Positions 5,586 through 11,441 of a stretch of DNA of 14,471 bases are shown piece after piece (the stretch's first letter is position 1; each line of letters starts with the position of its first letter). This stretch comes from JAKAXG01 sp035702985 (GTDB taxonomy: Bacteria > Actinomycetota > Acidimicrobiia > Acidimicrobiales > Palsa-688): positions 1 through 14,471 of the forward strand of contig DASSZD010000044.1 of assembly GCA_035702985.1 (NCBI GenBank), written 5' to 3'. The notes under the pieces were generated by a model that saw only the letters and a list, made by a program, of their open reading frames with translations, had not been told where the DNA came from and ran no database searches. The position numbers and the translations under genes are program-made.

Positions 5586-7211
5586 ATGACCAACTGGAAC
5601 TTCGCCGACGTGTGGGGCGTCGTGGCCGAGACCTTCCCGGACCGGCCGGCGGTCGCCCAGGGCGACGTGCGCCTGACGTGGCGCGACTTCGACCGCCGGG
5701 CGGAGTCGGTGGCGTCGGCCCTGCTCGACGCCGGGCTGGGCCCCCAGGCCAAGGTGGCGCAGTACCTGTACAACTGCCCGGCCTATCTGGAATCGGTCTT
5801 CGCCTGCTTCAAGGCCGGCCTGGTCCCGGTCAACACCAACTACCGCTACACCGACGACGAACTGGTGTACCTGTGGGACAATTCCGACACCGAGGCGATC
5901 ATCTTCCACGGCTCGTTCGCCGAGCGGGTGGAGCGGATCAGGGACCGGCTGCCCGGCGTCAAGGTGTGGCTGTGGTTGGCTGACGGCGACCATACGACCT
6001 GCCCCGGGTGGGCGGTCGCCTACGAGACCGTCGCCGCCGGGGCGCCCCCCGCCCCGGGGAAGAACCGCAGCGGCGACGACATGCTCTTTATCTACACCGG
6101 CGGCACCACGGGCATGCCCAAGGGGGTGATGTGGCGCCAGGACGACCTGTTCGCGGTGCTCAACCGGACCGGCGAGGTGCGCTACCCGGAGGACGGCACC
6201 CTCGACGACGTGCGGGAGACGCTGCGGCGGCCGTCGAGGTACCCGGCGGCCAAGCTGCTTCCGGGGCCGCCGTTGATGCACGGGACGGGGCTGTTCACGG
6301 CCATGTCGGTGCTGAGCAGCGCCGGGTCGGTGGTCATGCCGTTGAGCCGCCACCTGGACGTGGTGGCCCTACTGGATCTGATCCAGGCCGAGAGGATCAC
6401 CGAGATGTCCCTCGTCGGCGACGCCTTCGCCAAGCCCATACTGGCCGCTCTCGACGCCGAGCCGGATCGCTGGGACATCTCGTCCCTGTGGCTGATCATC
6501 AGCTCCGGGGTCATGTGGTCGGCCGAGGTCAAGGCCGGCCTGCTGCGGCACAACCCCAAGCTGATCCTGGCCGACACCCTCGGATCGTCCGAGGCGGTGG
6601 GCATGGCCCGGTCCACCTCCCGGGCCGGGAGCACCAGCGAGACGGCCGGTTTCGTGCTGGGCGACGACACCAAGGTCCTGACCGACGACGGCCGGGAGGT
6701 GACCCCCGGATCGGGCGAGCAGGGGCGTCTGGCCCTGCGGGGCCGGGGACCGATGGGTTACTACAAGGACGCCGAGAAGACCGCGTCGACCTTCCTGGTC
6801 ATCGACGGGCAGCGCTGGACGGTGCCCGGCGACTTCGCCACCATCCGGGCCGACGGCTCGATCCAGCTGCTCGGTCGGGGGTCGGTGTGCATCAACACCG
6901 GAGGCGAGAAGGTGTTCCCCGAGGAGGTCGAAGAGGTGCTCAAGCGCCACCCGGCTGTGGCGGACGCCGTGGTGGTGGGGGTGCCCGACGACCGCTTCGG
7001 GGAGACGGTGACCGCCGTGGTCGAAGCGGCGCCCGGCGGGACCCGCCCCGACGACGCCGAGCTGATCGACTGGGTCAAGGGCCACCTGGCCGCCTACAAG
7101 GCCCCCCGCCACGTGGTGGGCGTGGACACCATCGGGCGCTCGCCGAGCGGCAAGGTGGACTACCGGCGGCTGCGCCAGCACGCCATCGACTCGGTCACCT
7201 CTCCGGCGTGA
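5586..7211 (+). CDS. Acyl-CoA synthetase (AMP-forming), FadD19/FadD3-like
   Basis: A 541-residue member of the ANL adenylate-forming superfamily that activates a carboxylic acid to acyl-AMP and then acyl-CoA. The P-loop motif YTGGTTGMPKG spans 170-180. LGSSEAVG is the A5 region, GDFATIRADG with D416 is the ribose-binding A7 motif, and GRGSVCINTGGEKVFPEEVE is the A8 hinge region. The C-terminal catalytic lysine is K523 in SPSGKVDYRRL. The hinge wording SVxINTGGEKVFPEEVE and N-terminal NFADVWGVVAETFPDRPAV resemble the FadD19/FadD3 group, which activates steroid side-chain or ring-derived acids in mycobacteria; the substrate here is unknown. ATG 5586 is preferred to ATG 5577 for the leaderless -10 box at 5573. 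The gene follows the hydrolase by 35 bp, and its last 17 bases overlap the 3' end of the lipoprotein on the other strand. Confidence 0.93.
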   Translation: MTNWNFADVWGVVAETFPDRPAVAQGDVRLTWRDFDRRAESVASALLDAGLGPQAKVAQYLYNCPAYLESVFACFKAGLVPVNTNYRYTDDELVYLWDNSDTEAIIFHGSFAERVERIRDRLPGVKVWLWLADGDHTTCPGWAVAYETVAAGAPPAPGKNRSGDDMLFIYTGGTTGMPKGVMWRQDDLFAVLNRTGEVRYPEDGTLDDVRETLRRPSRYPAAKLLPGPPLMHGTGLFTAMSVLSSAGSVVMPLSRHLDVVALLDLIQAERITEMSLVGDAFAKPILAALDAEPDRWDISSLWLIISSGVMWSAEVKAGLLRHNPKLILADTLGSSEAVGMARSTSRAGSTSETAGFVLGDDTKVLTDDGREVTPGSGEQGRLALRGRGPMGYYKDAEKTASTFLVIDGQRWTVPGDFATIRADGSIQLLGRGSVCINTGGEKVFPEEVEEVLKRHPAVADAVVVGVPDDRFGETVTAVVEAAPGGTRPDDAELIDWVKGHLAAYKAPRHVVGVDTIGRSPSGKVDYRRLRQHAIDSVTSPA

Positions 7212-7680
7212 CCCCCGAGACGTACCAGCCGGCGGCCACCCTGGTCACGCTGATCTCGTAGATCCCGCCGGTGGCGATGTCGCGGTAGGTGCAGGTCCCG
7301 GGGTTGGTGGTGGCCGCCGTGCATCCCCGGGGCTGCAGCCCACCCGCCGGGTAGGCAGACGACATGAGGGCGGCCACCGCGGCGGGGGCGGCCACCGACG
7401 CCGCCTCCGGCCGGTCGGCGGCCGACCACGCCGCCACCAGCCGGGCCGCCGCCCCGTCGGGGGTGCTCTGGGGGGCGCTCGGGGCGTACACCGTGGTCGT
7501 GGTGGTGGCCGGGGCGGTGGTGGGAGCCGGCGCGGCGGTGGTCGGAGCGGAGGTGGTGGCCGGGGCGGAGGGGGCCGGGGTCGTGGCCGGGGAGGCGGCC
7601 CGGGACGGCGACGAGCAGGACGCCAGGAGGACGGCGGCGAGGACGGCGGCCAGGGCGACGGAGGGAGGGGACACGCGCAC
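7195..7680 (-). CDS. Small Thr/Pro/Ala-rich lipoprotein
   Basis: A 161-residue secreted lipoprotein of unknown function. The signal peptide VSPPSVALAAVLAAVLLASC carries a lipobox LASC with the lipidated cysteine at C22. Residues about 23-75 form a low-complexity Thr/Pro/Ala/Ser linker, typical of actinobacterial cell-wall-spanning or O-glycosylated lipoproteins. The C-terminal domain (about 76-161) includes a possible disulfide pair in RGCTAATTNPGTCTYRD and ends in strands YEISVTRVAAGWYVSGV. I do not recognise this domain. GTG 7680 is chosen because a TAGAAA -10-like box lies 7 nt before it; GTG 7674 two codons in is equally able to start the signal peptide. The gene is divergent from a membrane protein across a 33-bp gap and overlaps the synthetase gene tail to tail by 17 bp. 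Confidence 0.8.
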   Translation of the reverse strand: MRVSPPSVALAAVLAAVLLASCSSPSRAASPATTPAPSAPATTSAPTTAAPAPTTAPATTTTTVYAPSAPQSTPDGAAARLVAAWSAADRPEAASVAAPAAVAALMSSAYPAGGLQPRGCTAATTNPGTCTYRDIATGGIYEISVTRVAAGWYVSGVTPER

Positions 7681-7713
7681 CGGCGGATTTCTACCGCCGC
7701 TAGCTTCTCCGCG
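7681..7713. promoter_or_regulatory. Compact divergent promoter region with a hairpin
   Basis: Only 33 bp separate two divergent GTG starts. On the plus strand TAGCTT (7701-7706) is followed by 7 nt and GTG 7714. On the minus strand TAGAAA (7693-7688) is followed by 7 nt and GTG 7680. No Shine-Dalgarno fits, so both transcripts are probably leaderless and each -35 region lies beyond the other -10 box. CGGCGG (7681-7686) and CCGCCG (7694-7699) form a perfect 6-bp inverted repeat around the minus-strand -10 box. Confidence 0.55.
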
Positions 7714-8133
7714 GTGCGCGCTGCCTATGACGTCCTGGTGGCTCTGCACGTGGCGTGCGCGGTGATCGGCTTCGGGACGGTGGCCGTGAGCGGGGCGTAC
7801 GGCGCGCTGGGCCGGCGGGGAGCGGACTCGGCCGAGGTGCGCCGCTTCTTCGCCGCCCCCCTGCGGGCGGAGTACCTGATCCTGGCCGTGCCGGTGTTCG
7901 GAGCGGCGGCCATGTCGGTGCGGCCCGGCGGCCGCGAGTTCGGATCGCTGTGGGTCGTGGCCGGGTTCCTCATCTGGGGGCTGGCGTCGTTCCTGCTGCT
8001 GGGGGTGGTCAGACCCGCCGAGAGCGAGGTCCGGGCCGGGGGTCCGGGGGCGGCCCGGATCATGTGGGCGGCCGGGGCGTGCGACGCCCTGTTCGTGATC
8101 GCCCTGTTCCTGATGGTCACCCAACCGCGCTAG
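7714..8133 (+). CDS. Small four-helix integral membrane protein, DUF2269-like pattern
   Basis: A 139-residue hydrophobic protein with four likely membrane helices at about 5-32, 52-69, 77-99 and 116-136. The first helix opens with YDVLVALHVACAVIGFG, containing His12, similar to the LHV motif at the start of DUF2269-type proteins. That assignment is by pattern only. A charged loop (33-51) separates helices 1 and 2, and another (100-115) separates 3 and 4. GTG 7714 is chosen for the TAGCTT -10 box 7 nt before it and because the first helix begins directly after it. Its TAG stop lies inside the palindrome at 8125. It is divergent from the lipoprotein, and shared control is plausible. No enzymatic residues are evident and no function can be assigned. 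Confidence 0.8.
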   Translation: MRAAYDVLVALHVACAVIGFGTVAVSGAYGALGRRGADSAEVRRFFAAPLRAEYLILAVPVFGAAAMSVRPGGREFGSLWVVAGFLIWGLASFLLLGVVRPAESEVRAGGPGAARIMWAAGACDALFVIALFLMVTQPR

Positions 8134-8138
8134 CGCGG
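8125..8138. promoter_or_regulatory. Perfect 14-bp palindrome upstream of the E1 gene
   Basis: CCGCGCTAGCGCGG is identical to its reverse complement. It spans the stop codon of the membrane protein and ends 3 bp before the TACGAT -10 box of the E1 gene. It could be an operator that blocks RNA polymerase or a short terminator stem for the upstream gene. No T-tract follows, so an operator is slightly favoured. Confidence 0.45.
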
Positions 8139-8141
8139 CCC

Positions 8142-8147
8142 TACGAT
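8142..8147 (+). promoter_or_regulatory. -10 box (TACGAT) for a leaderless E1 transcript
   Basis: TACGAT, six bases, then ATG 8154. There is no Shine-Dalgarno. The geometry matches the icmF, acyltransferase and membrane-protein starts in this window. Confidence 0.6.
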
Positions 8148-8153
8148 GCCCTC

Positions 8154-10292
8154 ATGGCTGCTTCGTCGCTCCCGGGCTCCACGTTTGCGGCGGCCGCGGA
8201 GGGTGGTTCGCCGGCCGGGTCTCCCACGTTCCGGGGGCACCCGGTTGAGGAGGTGCGGGAGGATTTCCGCCTGGCGTGGATCTCGCGGTACCTGGACGAC
8301 CGGGAGATCGCTCTGCAGAAGCAGAGCCGGGTCTTTTTCCAGATCTCAGGAGCCGGGCACGAGGCCCTGCTGCTGGGGCTGGGCCGCTACCTGAGACCGG
8401 GCTACGACTGGTTCTTCCCCTACTACCGGGACCGGTCCCTGATGCTGGCCCTGGGCATGACCCCGGAGCAGATCCTGCTCCAGGCGGTGGGCTCCGCCGA
8501 CGACCCGTCGTCAGGTGGCCGCCAGATGCCCTGCCACTGGGGGTACGTCCCGTTCAACGTGGTCACCCAGTCGTCGGCCACCGGCAGCCAGTGCCTGCCA
8601 GCGGTGGGCTGCGCCGAGGCATCCCGCTACATCTCCCGGCGTGACCTGCCCGGGTGCAGCGCCCACGGCGACGAGCTCACCTACGTGTCGCTGGGGGAGG
8701 GCGCCACGTCCGAGGGCGAGTTCTGGGAGAGCCTCAACTCGGCCTGCACCCTGCACCTACCGGTGCTGTTCGTGGTGGCGGACAACGGGTTCGCCATCTC
8801 GGTACCCTCCGCCGACCAGTCGCCGGCCCCGGTGTCGGAGATGGTGCGGGGCTTCCGCGGCCTGCACGTGCACGCCATCGACGGCCGGGACTACTTCGAG
8901 GTGCGCTCCCGGGCCGCCGACATCGTGGCCGAGGTGCGGGCCGGGGTGGGCCCGGCTCTGATCCACGCCAAGGTGACCCGCCCCTACTCCCACTCGTCGG
9001 CCGACACCCAGAGCAAGTACCGCTCCGCCGACGAGCTGGCCGAGGAGGCGGCGCACGACCCGCTCGTGCTCATGGAGCAGGCCATCCTGGCCGGCGGGAT
9101 CATGACCGAGGACGACGTGGCCTCCGTCAAGGAGGAGGCCCGCCGGGTCGTGGCCGAGGCGTCGCGGTCGGCGCTGGCCGCCCCCCGTCCGGACCCGGCC
9201 ACCGTCACCCACCACGTGGTGTCGCTACCGCCGGTGCCCCCGGAGGCCGAACAGGCCGATGACGGGGCCGGGGAGGTGGTGGCCCTGGGGGAGGCCATCA
9301 AGCGCACCCTGCACGAGCGGATGGGCGAGGACGAACGCATCCGGGTCTTCGGCGAGGACGTGGCCGACGCCCGGGAGGCGGTGCTGGCCAACGTCGAGGG
9401 CAAGGGCGGGGTGTTCGGCACCACCCACGGCCTGCAGCGGGAGTTCGGCCTGGCCCGCTGCTTCAACACCCCGCTGGCCGAGGCCAACATCGTGGGCCGG
9501 GCGGTGGGCCAGGCCATCCGCGGTCTGCGGCCGGTACCGGAGGTGCAGTTCTTCGACTACATCTGGCCGGCCATGCAGCAGATCAAGACCGAGGCGGCCA
9601 CCATCCGCTGGCGGTCCAACGGGGCGTTCAAGTGCCCGCTGGTGCTGCGGGTGCCCATAGGCGGCTACCTGGCCGGCGGGGCCATCTGGCACTCGCAGTC
9701 GGGAGAGTCGATCTTCGCCCACGTGCCCGGCCTGACCATCGTCATGCCGTCCCGGGCGGCCGATGCCGCCGGCCTGCTGCGCACGGCGCTGTCGGGCGAG
9801 GACCCGGTGATGTTCCTGGAGCACAAGCACCTGCTGCGCCAGCCGTACACCCGGACGCCGTTCCCGCCCCCGGAGTTCATGATCCCCTTCGGGCGGGGCC
9901 GGACGGTCAGGGACGGCGACGACCTGACCATTGTCACCTGGGGTGCCACCGTCGAGAAGTCCCGGCAGGCCGCCGAAGCCCTGGCCGGCGACGGGATGTC
10001 GGTGCAGGTAATCGACCTGCGGTCGATCATGCCATGGGACAAGGAGCTGGTGGCCGAGCAGGTGGGGCGCACCAGCCGCCTGCTGGTGGTGCACGAGGAC
10101 ATCCTGACCGCCGGCTTCGGCGCCGAGGTGGCGGCGTGGGCGGCCGAGCACTGCTTCACCGACCTGGACGCCCCGGTCTCCCGGGTGGGGGCGATCGACA
10201 CGCACGTGGCTTACGAGCCGGGACTGGAGCGGGTCATCCTCCCGCAGGTCGAGGGGATCGCCGCCGCGGCCCGGAAGGTACTGGAGTTCTGA
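8154..10292 (+). CDS. 2-oxoacid dehydrogenase E1, fused alpha and beta subunits (branched-chain type)
   Basis: A 712-residue thiamine-diphosphate enzyme that decarboxylates a 2-oxoacid and passes the acyl group to the lipoyl E2. Residues about 20-350 are the alpha part: YRDRSLMLALGMTP, SGGRQMPCHWG, and the ThDP/Mg motif beginning G181-E182-G183 (GEGATSEGEFWESLN) and ending at D210-N211-G212. From about 373 (GEVVALGEAIKRTLHERMGE) the beta part follows, with the cofactor-activating glutamate candidate E443 in TPLAEANIVG, the segment IGGYLAGGAIWHSQSGESIF and the C-terminal transketolase domain from about 585. The first motif has GEG where most E1 alpha chains have GDG. Fused E1 chains of this type are, to my knowledge, usually annotated as branched-chain or generic 2-oxoacid dehydrogenase. 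No E2 or E3 gene lies in the window. The stop overlaps the mscR start (TGATG). A branched-chain substrate is supported by icmF downstream but is inferred. Confidence 0.93.
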   Translation: MAASSLPGSTFAAAAEGGSPAGSPTFRGHPVEEVREDFRLAWISRYLDDREIALQKQSRVFFQISGAGHEALLLGLGRYLRPGYDWFFPYYRDRSLMLALGMTPEQILLQAVGSADDPSSGGRQMPCHWGYVPFNVVTQSSATGSQCLPAVGCAEASRYISRRDLPGCSAHGDELTYVSLGEGATSEGEFWESLNSACTLHLPVLFVVADNGFAISVPSADQSPAPVSEMVRGFRGLHVHAIDGRDYFEVRSRAADIVAEVRAGVGPALIHAKVTRPYSHSSADTQSKYRSADELAEEAAHDPLVLMEQAILAGGIMTEDDVASVKEEARRVVAEASRSALAAPRPDPATVTHHVVSLPPVPPEAEQADDGAGEVVALGEAIKRTLHERMGEDERIRVFGEDVADAREAVLANVEGKGGVFGTTHGLQREFGLARCFNTPLAEANIVGRAVGQAIRGLRPVPEVQFFDYIWPAMQQIKTEAATIRWRSNGAFKCPLVLRVPIGGYLAGGAIWHSQSGESIFAHVPGLTIVMPSRAADAAGLLRTALSGEDPVMFLEHKHLLRQPYTRTPFPPPEFMIPFGRGRTVRDGDDLTIVTWGATVEKSRQAAEALAGDGMSVQVIDLRSIMPWDKELVAEQVGRTSRLLVVHEDILTAGFGAEVAAWAAEHCFTDLDAPVSRVGAIDTHVAYEPGLERVILPQVEGIAAAARKVLEF

Positions 10293-11377
10293 TGCCGTCC
10301 CATGTGCGGGCCGTGGTCTCCCTGGAAAAAGGGGCGCCGGTGCGGGTGGAGACCGTCACGGTCCCCGACCCCGGCCCGGGGGAGGCCCTGGTGGCCGTCC
10401 AGGCGTGCGGGGTCTGCCACACCGACCTGCACTACCGGGAGGGGGCCATCAACGACGGGTTCCCGTTCCTGCTCGGACACGAAGCCGCCGGCGTCGTCGA
10501 GGCAGTGGGGGAGGGGGTGACCAACGTGGCCCCCGGGGACTACGTGGCCCTGGCCTGGCGGGCCCCGTGCGGGCAGTGCCGGTCCTGCCGGCGGGGCCGG
10601 CCGTGGTACTGCTTCGACAGCGCCAACGCCACCCAACCCATGACCCTCGGCGACGGCACCCCCCTGTCGGCGGCGCTCGGCATCGGGGCGTTCGCGGAGA
10701 AGACACTGGTGGCGGCCGGCCAGGCGGTCAGGATCGACCCGGCGGCCCGGCCCGAGGCGGCCGGGTTGATCGGCTGCGGGGTCATGGCCGGCTTCGGGGC
10801 GGCCGTCAACACCGGGAACGTCAGCCGGGGCGACACGGTGGCGGTCATCGGCTGCGGGGGAGTGGGCGACGCCGCCATCGCCGGCTCGGTGATCGCCGGC
10901 GCCCGCACCGTCATCGCGGTGGACGTGGACCCCCGCAAGCTGGACGCGGCCCGGCGGTTCGGCGCCACCCACACCGTCAACTCGGCCGAGAGCGACCCGG
11001 TGGAGGCCATCCGGGACCTGACCGGCGGGTTCGGCGCCGACGTGGTCATCGAGGCCGTCGGCCGGCCCGACACCTACCGGCAGGCGTTCTTCGCCCGGGA
11101 CCTGGCCGGCACCCTGGTGCAGGTCGGCGTGCCCGACCCGACCATGACCGTGGAACTGCCCATGATCGAACTGTTCGGGCGGGGCGGGGCCCTGCGGTCC
11201 TCGTGGTACGGCGACTGCCTGCCGACCCGGGACTTCCCGGTCCTGATCGACCTGTACCTGTCCGGCCGGTTGGACCTGGACGGGTTCGTGACCGAGACCA
11301 TCCCCCTCGACGGCGTGGAGGAGGCCTTCGCCCGCATGACCCGGGGGGAGGTTCTCCGCTCCGTGGTGGTGTTCTAG
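10292..11377 (+). CDS. mscR: S-nitrosomycothiol reductase / mycothiol-dependent formaldehyde dehydrogenase
   Basis: A 361-residue zinc medium-chain dehydrogenase, the same length as the mycobacterial enzyme as I recall it. It oxidises S-hydroxymethyl-mycothiol (formaldehyde adduct) and reduces S-nitrosomycothiol. Catalytic zinc residues are C42 (ACGVCHTDL), H63-E64 (GHEAAG) and C162 (GCGVMAG). The structural zinc cysteines are C93, C96, C99 and C107. The nucleotide fold is GCGGVGDAAIAG (187-198) with D211 at the end of the second strand, indicating NAD rather than NADP. Long stretches such as YREGAINDGFPFLLGHEAAG, ALGIGAFAEKTLV and RSSWYGDCLP match the MscR/AdhE2 subfamily closely. ATG 10292 overlaps the E1 stop by one base, with GGAG 5 nt upstream, so translation is coupled. 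Subfamily recognition is from memory. Its presence implies a mycothiol-producing actinobacterium. Confidence 0.92.
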   Translation: MPSHVRAVVSLEKGAPVRVETVTVPDPGPGEALVAVQACGVCHTDLHYREGAINDGFPFLLGHEAAGVVEAVGEGVTNVAPGDYVALAWRAPCGQCRSCRRGRPWYCFDSANATQPMTLGDGTPLSAALGIGAFAEKTLVAAGQAVRIDPAARPEAAGLIGCGVMAGFGAAVNTGNVSRGDTVAVIGCGGVGDAAIAGSVIAGARTVIAVDVDPRKLDAARRFGATHTVNSAESDPVEAIRDLTGGFGADVVIEAVGRPDTYRQAFFARDLAGTLVQVGVPDPTMTVELPMIELFGRGGALRSSWYGDCLPTRDFPVLIDLYLSGRLDLDGFVTETIPLDGVEEAFARMTRGEVLRSVVVF

Positions 11378-11411
11378 CACCGCCCGACGACCCGGCCGGA
11401 AGAGGCCGCAC

Positions 11412-11431
11412 TTAGTAGGACGTCCAACTAA
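11412..11431. promoter_or_regulatory. Near-perfect 20-bp palindrome, TetR-type operator candidate for icmF
   Basis: TTAGTAGGACGTCCAACTAA matches its reverse complement at 18 of 20 positions, with a perfect GGACGTCC core and TTAGT/ACTAA ends. Its right end overlaps the first three bases of the TAAAGT -10 box (11429-11434), so a bound dimer would block transcription. Size and symmetry are typical of TetR-family operators, which often control acyl-CoA genes. No regulator gene is in the window. Confidence 0.7.
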
Positions 11432-11434
11432 AGT
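11429..11434 (+). promoter_or_regulatory. -10 box (TAAAGT) for a leaderless icmF transcript
   Basis: TAAAGT is followed by seven bases and GTG 11442. The intervening GGGTGGG is too close to the start and too unspecific to be a convincing Shine-Dalgarno. The 64-bp gap after mscR and this box suggest icmF has its own promoter. Confidence 0.6.
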
Positions 11435-11441
11435 GGGTGGG

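Noticed and set aside
10292..11377. Generic alcohol dehydrogenase annotation
   Set aside because: The zinc-ligand spacing and long matching stretches specifically fit the MscR/AdhE2 mycothiol-dependent subfamily.
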